Shown piece after piece: positions 37,308 to 51,000 of a stretch of 64,000 bases of DNA. The position numbers and the translations under genes are program-made. Position 1 is the stretch's first letter; every line of letters starts with the position of its first letter. The notes under the pieces are model-generated. The model was not told where the DNA came from. It searched no databases and saw nothing but the letters and a program-made list of their open reading frames with translations. The DNA comes from Eopsaltria australis (taxonomy: Eukaryota; Chordata; Aves; Passeriformes; Petroicidae): contig JAVTVJ010000344.1 in the NCBI GenBank assembly GCA_034509425.1, positions 124,001 to 188,000 of the forward strand, read 5' to 3'.

Positions 37308-40300
37308 CTTTTCTTTCCTCACTCCTCTGCTGTCAGTTTATGTTATCTTTTCCAGCTACAGGCATTCAATTCCTAAAAGTGTTTCTGTTTTCCTCTTTTC
37401 AGGGTCTAATGTGCTTTTGGTGGAGGTGCATTGATAATCAGCTCTTGCCATGTCAGTGTGCTTGCCATTTCAAGACAGATGCTGTTCTGTGGCAGTAGTA
37501 AGCCAAGTGTGAGCAGTAATCATTGTATTTGTGGCTGCTGCCCATGGGAGTTACTGAAGAACGAACGCTGATGATCTAGTACTGTTACATTTAGAGGTAA
37601 AGTTTCCCCTCTGGAAACTTGAGAGAAAATGTATCATTCCAACCCATATATGGTTAAGTAAAGGTACAAAATTTCTCGAGGTTGTTCACTGCCAGAAATG
37701 GAAAGGTAAAGGGCTGTATACCTTTAGTTATTTTTGAGCAGAAGTGTCCACAAATGGAAATAACTCCTGCGATAGTTGGAAGTCCAGCAATTCAAAATAA
37801 TTGCAGTAAGTTACATAAGTATTAAGTGGCTGTAAAATAATTGCTCTTTAAATACTTCCTTTGGAAAATATGCCAAATGAGTCAACATCTTCAATAAAAA
37901 TACTGTTATTTTTCCCTTGTTCACTTGAACCCCAGGAAGAAATAAAATATTTGTGTCGAAGAAGTGTTTACTCCTTTCAAATATAGTATCTCGCAATGAT
38001 ACTTTCCCCATAGCAACTCTCTTTGGATTAGAATTGTACTTAAAAAAAAAGGCAAACCAAGATGATTTCCATCTGACCAGTTTTTTCCCAGTGTTGTAAA
38101 ATGAAAGCTAACACATAATACCCTCATCTTCCAAACCCAAACAGTATCAGAAGAATTTACAACAAGACATAAGAATTTATTAAATATAAATAAAGTGAAT
38201 TTGTGAGGATATTGACGCATGAAGTTCAGACTGCAATGCTGTGTATTTCTTTTTGTTTCCAGGTGCAGGGACAAGTCAAGCACTTTTGTCTCCAAAACAG
38301 AGTGTGTGTGTGTGAACTGCCTTTTGGAAATGATTCCTGGACTCTCCTATCTACTAGTCAATACTTGGGAACTAGTCCGCAAGAATGCTAATTAGGAGAA
38401 ACAGTACTGTTGTCAGGGAGTGTCCTAATAGTTTGCTAGCATGGGTGGTGGATTTCAACACTCCAAAATGCTTGGAGGGTTTTAGGAGTCTTTGTGTAGA
38501 TGCAATCTCCATTTTCAAAAAGAAAAAAGATGAAAAAAAAAGAGATATTTTTTTGAATGACTCAAGATGTATTTTAGAGTTTGATACTAAAACGTGTGAA
38601 ATGGCAGCTGCGTTCATGGTACTATAATTTTAAGTGGAAAATCTGAAGAATTGTGAGGATGCTCTTAAACAGGAGTCACACTGGTTTTAGTAGGTACTTA
38701 CAAAACACATGCATTTAGAATATATGGCTGTAATTTGTACGTGTAGTCTGTTCTGTGACGACAGTCTTGATTTTTTGGGGGGAGAGGAGGGGGGAATGTG
38801 TTTTGTTTGAGTGTTCTGAGCAACAGGGTCTAATACAAAAGTACTCTGTACGACTTCAGTTAATGGTGTTCTGCTCTCCTTTCTACAGACAGAACCTCCA
38901 AGACTCAGAGGAGTGATAAATGAGATGTGGCTGTTTCTTTATTTGAAGAGTACTTGCTAAAATGCAGATGAGATTCTCTATGGAGTGCTATGCATGCCAC
39001 AGAGAAGCTACAGAACATACTTCTAATCCTATTTGTTTAGGCTCTTCAGAACAAAAGGCAGCTGGTCTTCACATTCACCCTATTAATTTTAAATTGAGAA
39101 ACAAAGATGAACACTGCACAGTTAGAGGATGATAGTTGCTCTCATGTTAGATGGGACAGGTAGCTGGAGTGTGAGTTAAACTCTGAAACTGTGCTGTGCC
39201 AGCCTGAACTTTAGGGACTTCAAGGATTCATCTTGAGACATTCAATGTGCCAATCAGTGGAGTGCCCATACACATTGACCCTGCTTACTCCTGCTCTGTG
39301 TGAGTTTTCTTTAGCTCCATCCTTGGAAAGAGAAGGAAACAGCAGAGGCTTTTACAGGCAGTGCTGTGAGTGATTCAGTGTGCAGGTTCGGCCATTCAGA
39401 TAAAATCACTCCAGCAGCTCACAGTGCCCCTGCCAGATGCTAGGTGTGTGTCCAGGGAGGTTTTCTGTTTTGACTAGAGAATCCACTCACAATTTCAGCA
39501 TTTCCAAATTAGTTTTCTCATATGGTCTGGCAGCTGCTACGTAACAGGCACCAGAATTGCGAAGAGTTGAGCAGGAGTTGTCAGTCCTCAAACCAAACCA
39601 TGCTGCTGGCTCATGGAGTTAAAGCAAGAAGAGTGGTACATCTAAATGGAAAATGACCAATCCACACAGTTTCAGGACAGTGTGTTCAGGACAGTTCTGG
39701 TTATTTTTTATGTGCGCATTATACACACCAAAGAAGTAGCAATTTTCATCCTCTCACCTTCTTGAGAATCAGGTTTGTATCTTGCCTAGAAGAATTTATG
39801 GTGTAATTTCAGTGAAAACACAATAGGGAAATGTTTAATTCATATTGTAACGATGAGACCTCACAAAGTAATCCATGCAGTTGGCCTGAGTTTTAACTTA
39901 AATGTGGAAAAATGCTGCTGTAGAAGAGAAGTTCCAGAATCGGAATGCTGGTATATGTGGGCATGTGGAAAATCATGGTGCCAAAGGCCAATGTGCACAG
40001 AGGAGACAGAGGCAGAAATCAACTTAATTTGAAAAAAGGGAGAGATCCTGCTGTTCCTTTGTGCTCATGGGGAAGAGAACAAGACTTCAGTTGTGTAGAG
40101 ATTTCAGTCATTATATGGTTAAAATATAAAGACAGCAGTATTGGTTACATCTTACCAGCGTTTGCACCTCTATGTTTGTTTCATTATGTTAAGTAGAAAT
40201 TCTTTCCAGTGAAAGAACATGTAGTGCTACAATCACAACTGCTGGGCTAATTTTTACTAATCTAATATGTTCCCCTCCTTGTTTTATATTTCACATTTTC

Positions 40301-40960
40301 TTTCAGGTGTCAAGGGATGAGTTCTGTTTCAGCTAGGTTTGTGCAAATAACTTGCTCTCTCCTCATTCTGTTAGAGGCTCATTCATCTTGTGAATGTAAA
40401 AGAACTACAGGAGGCTGGGCTGGATTGGGGAGGAAAGGGAAGTAGGAATTGTCGTTCTTCTCTGTAGCCACCATGGTTTTGATTGCTACTCCTGCCTTTC
40501 AGCAACTCCTAGTGTACTGCCTTCTCTGTAATGGGTAAAGATATCAAATCTGTGCCTAAACACAGACTCCCTTCTGAGGCTAGGATTTGACTTGCCATTT
40601 GCACATCTTTTTCATTACCCGTTTCTTCAGTCCACCAGACAGTTTTCAGTCCTTCTCACAGATGGTCTTTATGGCACTTCCAGGCTATGGTTTCTACTTT
40701 TTCTTCGGTAGTGGGGCAGTCTTGGAAACAGAAACCTAGATTGGTTGATTAATAATTCCCCAGTTTGCTAATTCCTGTAATTATTTTACAGGGACTAGTT
40801 AAAGAATGGTTATGGATTTTGTAAATCACTGCTTACTTGTGTCCCATTGACTTTTTTCATCCCAAGGTACTTTCTTGGGTCATCATTTTGATGATTATGA
40901 TCTGGAGTTAGTCTTTGGACAGTAGTGGCTAGAAGTTCCATACAATATTTTGCAAGGAGG

Positions 40961-41120
40961 TTGTTTTCTGGGTGTTTTTTTTTTGTTTTTTTTTGTTTGT
41001 TTGTTTGTTTTGGGTTTGTGGGTTTTTTTTTTTTGTTGTTGTTTTTTTTTTGGTTTGTTGGTTTTTGGGTTTTTTGGTTGGTTATTTGGTTGGCTTGTTT
41101 TAATGTTTGTTTTGGTAATC
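40961..41120. repeat. T/G low-complexity tract
   Basis: About 160 bases made almost only of T runs with G, GG and TTTG units. The open frame through it encodes Phe/Leu/Val/Trp/Gly repeats, an effect of base composition. Confidence 0.85.
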
Positions 41121-44100
41121 TTTTGGAATTTATTTGCTCAGTGAATTATCTTGACTCGTTATATTTTGTTGCTCTTGTAACGTGTTCTCTGCATAGGGTA
41201 ATGAGTATATCTGTGTGTTTGTGCATACCCTGTAATTTACCTATTACAGTCTGTATAGCAGGCTTTTATAATATCCTAACTGTCTCTTTGGGGATTTTTT
41301 GCAATTCTTTCGTATGAATCATGTTTTGCAACAGCTACATTGTAACTTAAAAACTTCAACTTCTGCACCTTCTTGCTCATTAACTAGGTTATTCTTACCA
41401 GTTTAATTTAATTTATTTTAAAATCACAAAAATCTTCATTTTCATGGTCTGCTAGGCTGATCCCTCTCAACCCAAATTACGTTTTAAAAATATCTTTTCC
41501 GAAGCTTTAATGGTATTTATGCATTTTTAAATTGAGATTTAAAAAACCTGCGGTTAAAAACATACAGACTTTTGCCCATTCTTTATATTTTCATTGTCAT
41601 ATGAAATCCTGAGTGATACTGGGGTTGTTCAGAATTAGTGGATATTTGTAGGTCCTACAGGTGCTTTCACATAACATGACAAAACAAATAATTTTGAAAA
41701 CTACACCTTCCCTTCTTCCTGTTAAAACTCAGCACTGCTATTACATTGTTTTGTACAAATATTCATGTCTTCTAATGTTTGTGTGTGTGTGCATGTGTTT
41801 GCATTGGAATTTATTTACACACCATGTCTAAACAGGATGTTTAAACTATGTACAGGAAATGGTACATACTTTTCTGTCCTGAGGTCATAAGTAGTTCAGT
41901 GGATATCTCTGTCCTAGAAAAACAGACACAAACTGAATGGTTTTTCAATCATAGCTCCAATATCTGCTTTTCCACTGTTCATTTTTACTCTGTGAATGCT
42001 CATGTTTCTTTGTGATCAGAACTACCATTGTAATCCAAAACCTGTAGGAAAATTGCATTTTCTTTTTAGATTTTTCATATGTAGTCTGCATTCTGAGCAT
42101 GGAAGAACTTACATTACATTTGATGTCTTTTCATTAACCTGCTTTGAAAAGCTTTATCTTTTATTGTTTGGAAAAATTACAGGGAAGATGCAGATGTGGA
42201 TTTAATTGCCTTCGCCTTCTTTCTTCTTCCCTCCCTTAGCAGGAGGAGCTTTTAGTAATTCTGAGGGCCCTGATTTCTAATAATGATTTTGATGCCCTTC
42301 TTCTGCTTAGCCAAGCTGTACTTGGTGGTATTCCAAGAAGGATTAAAGTTCTACCAGGTGTTGACAGGTGTGGCCCAAGAAGTAATGTATTATTCTTGAT
42401 TCCCAAGCAGGTTATTGGTTTTGCTTGTGATGCCCTCGCTCCTCTCCTGCCTCAGAGTGAGCTCTGTGGTTCCCTTCCTGCCTGCCTCAGTATTACTAGT
42501 GTAATTTTTATTAACTTTTTTCCCTTGAAGCAAAACTCTATGTTTTCACAGTTGGTCACAAAAGGAATCTATTGAGAAAAGAATTTCTTTATTCTGTTCA
42601 CTGCATCAAAGTGTGTTTTAAACTGCTTTCCTAGTTTCTGTTTTTTTAAAGAACAAGCAGGTAGGCACAATGACATGTAAATTCTTCTTGAAATTCCTGA
42701 TTCCCTGACTTTGCAGTACTCAAAGAAGACAAGAAGAGCTGTGATGGTGGTGAACTTGCAGAGCTGGTTTGTGCCCTACATAATGTTTGGCACTTTTCTG
42801 AGAGATGCAGAAGAAATTGCATTTTCTAACCTCCCTCTGCCTTCTCTGTCTCCAGAGGATTTCCTGCTTACGCAGTAACCCAAACGTTTGCTGGAGGAGG
42901 ATTCTGAGTGTTTTATCTTGCAGACTGAATGATGCAGAAAGATTATGAATCCATGGGGAAGCCAGTTTAATGAATTCTGTTTTCCTATTGTGTCTGTACA
43001 AATTTGATTTTGCTTTGTAATTAAAGTTAAATCTGCTTCTACAGGATATTGTTTTTCTCATTTTGAACTGTGAAGCTTTGCCCATGCATTCCTGAAATAG
43101 ATCAGCTAAGTGTATGCTTGAAAAAGGAGGAAAATAAAAGGGAAAGTACTGTCCTCCCAAAGGTTCAGTGGGATTCCTGCAACAGTATTTGCAGAAATAC
43201 CATGATTTGAGTTGTCATGTTGAAAGAGGGGTTTCTGCTTTATGAACAAGATAATTGTATATTTTTGTTCAAAGTAAACATCATTCTGACACAGTTCATG
43301 AATGCTAGATATTTTATGCACTCACTGGAATAAACAAAGCACAATGCTCTCCCGAGCACTTAGTCTGTGGTTAATGTTGTGCCTGCTTTTGCACATCTTT
43401 CAGCTACATCAGAGATCAAAATGAACTCCAGCACCTGAGGGCATGTGGGGAGGATTTTAGACACTCTGGAGGAAAGTGTGTCTGTAAAGCCTTAATGATT
43501 GCTCCTTCATCTATGCAGATTTGCTTTAACTGGTGCCAGATCTGCTGTAATATTGATGACATCCTCCACCTTATTAGTGGCCCAAACATAAAAGAGCATA
43601 TGCTGGTAGTCAAATATTGTTCATTACATTGGGAGACCACAAATGTTGAAGGCCACAAAATGAATGTGGGCTACAGCTACAGATTTGGCATGGAACATGC
43701 TTTCTGTTAAGTGAATGAAAAATGTTTACAACTCTGATTTTTCTGCACTGGGCACATCCTGTGACTTAGCTGGTGTGAGAATTTGATTAAGGAAATTATG
43801 GAAGCGTTCTCTGACAGTGAGGCAATTAATAAAATGTTGCAAAATGGTAAAGTTGTATGTTGAGTCACTGCCTTTATCCCTGAAGGGGTATGAGAGTGTG
43901 TGGAGGTACAAATCACCTGTTGCTTTCTGTCTGCCTTGGCTTTGGTCTGGAGATTTCCATGAAGCATTTGGCATTGAGGACACAGCAGTAGTTGGTGAAA
44001 AAATAGACATGAGCAATAGGAGTGTTTAGCCTGACTGGGTAGTATTGGACTTCAGCTTTATGGGCTGGCAATACAAGATTTCAGAATGCCTGAAGTGGAG

Positions 44101-46139
44101 CTGCGTTAACCCAGGGTCATTGTCAGGGCTACGCCTGGAAAGTGGGCTGACTGATGTGGTGCAGTCCCTCAGAGAAATAAGGGATAATTCCCATTAATTT
44201 CGTGGGTTTGGTGGGACTATTCATCCCCTAATGTCTCTTTATAATGTTTCTATGGGGCATGCTGAGAGGTGTAGATTTTAACGAAAAAAGGAGGTTTTAA
44301 AGATAAAAGCTGCTGTTGGGAGAGAGGCTATACTGGCTGTTTAATTTGGAGCACTTTCTGAGTTCTGCAAGAATTACTATAAAATTCGAGGCAGAGTGCT
44401 CTCCCCCCTATACATATGGATACATTCACGTGGGAATATGTTTTCTGAGATTTGTATTTCAAAAGAAACATTTAGTTCCTCAGGTGACTGCATGGGATAG
44501 AGTGTCTTGCACTGCACTGGAACTTCTCTTCTGCAGAGCTCATGAATGAGAATGTGCTTTGCTATGAGTAGTGTGGAAAAAGGAGTTACCATTCTTATTC
44601 ATGGTCTGCCTTCTGAGCCTCTCCCATTTTGCAGAGAGAAGAGATGGAGCTTGCATTGATCACTGCATAGCTGTAATACTCCCCCAGGTTTGCAAGGTCA
44701 TGGTGTCCCTTCAAAGTGCTCAGGAGAGGAGTAGACATGCAGGCTGTTTCTACATTGTCACTGCTCCAGAGTTGGTGGGGTTTAATTGAAAATTTGCTTT
44801 TCTGCTGTGCGGGGTAGATATTGTGTCCCAGAGGAATGTTAAGCATTAAGCTTTCCCATATCTTTGCCTTTCTCACAAGCTGTGACCTTGTGTACAGCAG
44901 TGTTACTGCCAGACCTCAGGCACCAGATCATCCCAAGCACTCTATTTTTCGATATTGTTTACAAGACAACCATTTGGGAATACAAATAGAGAGCACAGCA
45001 CAGGAAGCATTCAGAATTTCCAGAAATCACACCGTGTGCCTCTCAGGGGATTAAAATTTGGTGAAAGCAAAATTATGTTCTTTCAGAGCCTGTTGTTCCT
45101 CAGTGCCAGAATTGTCATAGACCATCAGTCTACCCTTTTCTTATTTTTTGTAAAAGGGGCTGATAATAATTGTCCTCTGTACTAGTAATTTGTTTTTCTC
45201 TACCATATTACCATTTTATTTTGCAGGATTTGCCATTTTAAAATTAAAAATATATGTTATGAAAGTTTAAGAAACTTTCATTAAGAATATCTATTATTTC
45301 ATTTCTGTAATTTATAAAAGCCACACCAGACAACTAACACTCAGAAGCTTCAGTTGTCTCTGTATATGTAATGAATGCAAGCAGCTGAGGGCCAGCATGC
45401 AAATGACAGCTTGAAACAGAATGAAACATGTGGAGTGCATTTCCATGGGCAGTGACAGCAGTGTTTACTGCATTATCACATTATCACAATAGTGCCACAG
45501 AGCCTAAGGCATGGATAAGGACCCCATTTTGCTGTGCAAACACAAAGATGCACTTTCTCGTCATGTCTAAGGACACAGACACAGTGGAATAGTATATTAT
45601 ATATATAAATAAAACATCTTGCTGCCGTTTGGATGAGAAGTTGTACTTGAATCTGTATGTGCTTTTGGTTCATGACAAATGGGAGGGAAAACAGCAGTCT
45701 GAAGCCTTTTTGCTGATACATATCTTCGATTGGACAGTGTTCACAAAGGCAGGCAGTAATTATTGAATCATCAGATGCAACAGAGTTATTTTCTGAGCCA
45801 GTGTTCTGAGTCCTTGGATTGAGACTTTTGCCTGGATGGGCACCAGTAGATGAAGAAAGGGCAGTGTGGTGCAGTGGTCTCTGCATATTCTCATCTTGGC
45901 CAAGAAAAGAGGGGATTAGAACATTATCATGCAATATATTTTGCATTCATTTTTTTCTGCAAAGGAAACACAGTTCTGTGTTTTGGAAGTTAAGGACATG
46001 TACTGTGGGAGCTGAGAAGGGGAGGTGATTGTTGTTCTCTCCCACTCATGAGGAAGGAGACAAGGAGGCTTAAAGTGAGAAGGTCTTGATAGACACCTGA
46101 TAGGCTGAGCTACAACTGGGAACAGGTGGGTGAAGGTTA

Positions 46140-48050
46140 TCTGTAGGTAATCATGTTCATTGCCCTCTGTTGGACTTGCTCCAGGGGCTTCATGTCTCTC
46201 TTGTCCCTAGGAGCCCAGAACTGGACACAGTACTCCATATGTGCCTCATCAGGGCTGAGCAGAGTGGAAGGATCACCCACCTTGTCCTTCTGGCAATGCT
46301 CTTCCTGATGCACCCCAGGACACCACTGCCCTTGGCCACCAGGACACACTACTGGCTCATGGGCAGCTTGTTGTCCACCAGGACCCCCAGGGCCTTCTCC
46401 ACAGAGCTGCTTCCCAGTAGATCAGCCCCCAGCCTGTGCTGGTGCCTGGGGTTATTCCTCCCCAGTGGAATGCAGGATCCTGCATTTGCCTGGGTTGAAT
46501 TTCAGACAGTTCTGTGCCCATCTCTCCATCCTGTCAAGGCTGCACTCTGGGGTATGGCCACTGCTCCCAGCTTTGTGCTGTCAGTGACCTGCTGAGGAGG
46601 CAGCTGTCCCTTTGTCCAAATCATTGAACCTTGGGGGCACCACTTGAGACAGGCCTCAAACCAGACTCTGCTGCTGACTGTCACCTTCTGGGAGCTGCCA
46701 TTCAGCTGGTTCTTGATCCACCTCCCCATCCACTCATCAAGATGGTACTCCTAAATTTGCCTTTTAGGATATCGTGGTACCTACAGCCTTGCTGAAGTTC
46801 AGGTAGACAACATCCACCACTCTCCCCTCATCCATCCAGCCAACTGTCCCATCCTAGATGGTAATCAGCTTGGTTAAGCATGACTTCCTTTTGGTCAATC
46901 CATGCCTTATCACCTTATCACCTTGTACTTCGCATGCCCAGAGATGAGACATTCTGTCCAGGATGTATCCAGGATGAGCAATTCTGTCACCTTTCCGGGG
47001 ACTGATGTGAGGCTGACTGGCCAGTAGTTCCCTGAATCCTCCTTGTTGCCCATTTTGAAGACCGAGGTGACATTTGCTTTCTTCCAGTCCTCAGGCACAT
47101 CTCCTGGTCACCATAATTTTTCAAAGATGATTGTGAGTAGCCCAGCTATAGTGTCTGCCAGCTCTCTCAACATTTTTGTGACTCCCATCACTCCCTTCAG
47201 GGCCTATGGACTTGTGGATATCAGGTTTACCTAAGCAATCTCTAATCCAATCTTCCTCAACCAAGGGAAAATCTTTCTTCCTCCAGACCTTGTTCCTGGG
47301 TCAGGGATTCCTGAGGGCTGGTCTTGTCAGTGAAGACTGAAACTAAGATGGCATTCAGTATCTCTGCTTTCTCTGCAACCTCTGTTGCAATTGTTCTTGT
47401 GCTGCACAAGAAACAGGCTCCCTTTCCTTTTTCTTCTTGATGTATTGGAAAAACCCTTCTTGTTATCCTGGATATCCTTGACCAGATTAATTCCAAATAG
47501 GCCTTGGCCTTCCTTCTGGCATTTTTACATACTCTGACAGCATGACTATGGTCAGCCCAGGTGGTCTGTCCCTGGTTTCACCTCGTGTATATCTTCTGCC
47601 TATATTTGAGTTTTGATGGGAATTCCTTGCTCATCATGCACTGGTCAAGCCTGGATGAAGTGATCCTTGAATATTGGCTCTCTAGGATCCTTCTTCCCTC
47701 TGGAGCATCTTCATATGAAATTTTTCAAAGAAGGTCCCTGAAGAGACTGAAGTTAACACACCTGAAGTCCAAGGCTGTTTCCTCCTCAAGCAATACAGAA
47801 TTCCATGATCTTATGGTCACTGTAACCAAGGTTGCCACAACCTTCACATCTGCAACCAGACCTTCCTTACTATGCAGTGTAATCCACCAGCACAGCTTTT
47901 CATGTTGGCCCTTCCATCACCTGTTACAGAAAGTTGTCATCAATGCTTTACAACCACCTCTTGGATTGTTTGTGCTTTGCTTTGTTGTTCCTACAACAGA
48001 TGTAAGAGTTGTTGAAGTCTCCCATGAGAACCAGGGACTTTGGCTACACT
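46140..48050 (-). mobile_element. CR1 LINE: endonuclease end, reverse transcriptase and part of 3' UTR
   Basis: A continuous - strand CR1 of about 1.9 kb. From right to left it gives the endonuclease end (near 48045, ENQGL), the connector, and the RT start with EKAEILNAILVSVFTDKTS (47496-47257). RT motifs follow: MPEDWKKANVTSVFKMGNKE at 47098 onward, SGNYWPVSLTSVPGKVTE, and later SKAFD-like sequence. It then runs into 3' UTR matching 'GGAACCCAGAACTGGACAC'-type sequence. Frames contain many stops and shifts. The last few hundred bases of the 3' end are absent at the left. Confidence 0.9.
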
Positions 48051-51000
48051 AAGGAATATGCTGAAGCAGGAGACCATGAAAAAGATCTTTGCATCATTTT
48101 TTGGAAAGATACCAGTGCAGCAGAATGGCATTTGGCAGGCTAGAGGATATGATATTGGGATAATGCAGTCACATAATAACAATAATGAAATAATGTCTTC
48201 ATTTATTATACTTTTGTCTGCTTAGGGGTTAGGATGAATAATGATTATTTGTAGTAAGAATATGATTTTAGGAAACAAAGTAGATATCTGTTATGAGGGC
48301 ATGAGCTTTGTCATACTTCAGAATTAACTGAACAAGTAAGAGGTTTTTAAAAGCGTTCCTTGTCAGGCCAAGGATGCATGGGCTGTCACGCTGGTTGTGT
48401 ATTAGGTGTGCTTCCAAGAGGGTAATAAATCTCTGGATGATTAGCAGTAGAATCCCATTTGCTATTAATAAATGGCATTTTAAAACTTCTTTGCTTTGAA
48501 TTTGGCATGGAGAATTTTGATTGGTACTGCCCCATTGCATGCTGACAGGGTCACAGTCTTCTGGATGATATAATCTAGATTTATATTTTCAGTGTTTTGG
48601 GATTGTCTTTAATGTTATCTACAAGAATGAAAGGTGAGTTTCAACTCTATTGAGCACTTCCAATTACTACAAAGTTGCTATACTTTTACTCAAAAAATCA
48701 TATATACTCTGACCTTGAGAGGTATGATTTTCAATTCTTAAAAAATTTTACACTTTTTGGCAATCAAAAGTGGCTGACATCTCCAATGTGAAAATTTTAA
48801 TGTGAAAAACTCAGGGGTTTAGCAAAGTGTTAGGGACCACTGTACAAGGTGAAAGTGCATGTGAGCTACTTGTTGACTTCCAATGTAGTTTGCTGTTTTG
48901 GAGAAAAAGATTGAGGTATTAGGAAAAATGAAACTCCATTTAGGAAAAAAAAAGAAGTACGTATTTCTGTTGATTTGTATAAGGTATTTGACTAGCTTAA
49001 GTTGAATTAGACTAGATTAGTTTACTAAACTAGAATAGTTAAAATTAGACTAGATAACAGGCTTTCAGCATGAGGCAATCAGCTTATATGTTAGTGCTGA
49101 AAGACAGCAATATAAGTAATGTCTGTTAGAAAATGACAAAGTTATGTAACTTTAATACTTTTAAATAAACATTTCGCAGTTGGCTTTAGTGTGATTTAGG
49201 ATTGTGGGGTGAAGAATGCCAACTCACTGTGTCAGGTGTCTATTCCTGAAAAAATATGTGAAGGAAAACCATTTTTTATGTTTACTTCATTATTCATTAA
49301 CTACTGAGCGATATTATGTATAAGGTTCAATGTGGTACACCTGATTTATGAAGGTGATTTTCTTATTTTGCAGAAGATTTATCCTTAACTTCATTGGCTA
49401 ATCAGAAGTTAATGTAGGTGCACATAACGTTCTCCTTACTGCTGATATCAGAGATGTAGGAGAGGGATATTCAAATACATGTACCTTTCATTGCATCTAA
49501 ATTTTTGTGTACTTAAAATGGTTTTTTAGATCAGTTAAAAGTAAGCTGTATGACAGATTACATATTCATTAACTACAAAAAATGAATTGAGCCAATGTCT
49601 TTGAATATGAAGGCACGTAAGTTTAGGCACCTTAAAATGCACTGATGCCAGTTAAGTAAGCATATAACTAATTGGATGGATCCATGCTTGTCCAGCTCCT
49701 AGCAGAGTGGATTTGGAGGGAAGTTAGAAGTTATGTGTAGTGCTTTACAGCTGATCCATGTTACTGTGGGAATAGGGTTATGATTTGCATCCGCTTTAGG
49801 CAAAACCACACCATGAATAATACCCAGAGCTTGCACACTTTTTTAAATTTTAGATTAAGGCGTGTACAACTTCTGTTTGTTTAACCAGTTAGCAACATCC
49901 CCTCGAAGCAAATCTTCAATGCAAAACACCATGCAGGAAATAGATCAGTTCTCAGGTGCAAACCACTTCAAAAGCTCAGGGCGAGAAACAGAATTTTATA
50001 TCTAGCAGTTCTAGTATGGAGAAAGGGCTGGCTCTTTTTGGAAAACTTACTCCAATGTGCATTAAGGTGAGTGAAACCAGCTGAGTGGTTCCAGTGCAGA
50101 CAGTGGAAACAACATGGTGGAGTATGTGTGGAAGGTACATGGATTATACATGAGTCACCTTTATTTTCTGAATTCCTGGAACCTGGAACTGCACATGCAC
50201 AGTACATAAAAGCAGCTGCTCTGAAATACATGTGCGTTCTTATGGTTTTGTTATGCTTACACTGAAGAGGGTCATTTTCTCAGAGGCAGGACTTCATTTT
50301 GGTGGTGGTCTTCATTTTTTTTAAACGTATTGCAACTAGTTTCTCAGCTTGCAGTGTGGAAGTTAACAGAGGTTTGGAATATTGTATCCAGCTCACCAGT
50401 ACGGACCTACTGACTGTCTTGGACTTCTAGCAAAAACAATAACTAATTTAAATGTTGCACCCATTATCTTCCGTAATGTTTCTGCAAGAAACTGAAGATT
50501 CACTACCTCAATCACATGAGCATCACATGAGCTTTGAAAGTTAATTTTATGCAACAATTCTGAACTGCTGTCATGCCAAATAAATAACTTGCGTAAAGCT
50601 ACGTAGTTCTCGCAAAGACCACCTTATTCAAGCACTCAGAATGCTGAGGTTGTTTGCTTTATGTACTATAATAAAGCTGATTTTGTGCCTGATGCAAACA
50701 GATAATGAGCTGGAGTTTCCTGAGATGATGTCCATCCAGTCTGCGATTCTGGGTTGCAATCAAGGGAATGGGGGAAGTTACAAACCCTCCTATTGTCATG
50801 ACAGACTGTTATAGATGTTTTGCTTCATTTTCCCTGCAGAATATTAAGGATTAAATTATTAAATACCTAGTGGTATCTGAAATTGGAATTGTTTAATAGT
50901 ACCAAATTAAAAAAAAATACAACCCTTTCAAAAATAACAAACCTTAGAAAGGATGTCTACTTTCAGTATTTCTACATCCAATATTTACAGCAATAGCTTT

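Larger units (their letters stand above)
31616..46139. other. FRMD3 intron 1, unannotated part
   Basis: About 14.5 kb of AT-rich sequence. The only clear structures are simple repeats (35239-35281, 37245-37307, 40961-41120). Open frames up to 146 codons occur but none resembles a known family and none has coding-like composition. No tRNA or other RNA gene was recognised. Confidence 0.5.

Noticed and set aside
40925..41317. 130-codon Phe/Val/Leu-rich frame that looks like membrane segments
   Set aside because: It is the translation of a T/G low-complexity tract; hydrophobicity follows from the T content.
42720..43160. 146-codon frame on the - strand
   Set aside because: No family resemblance, random-looking composition, no splice or promoter context; expected by chance in a long intron.
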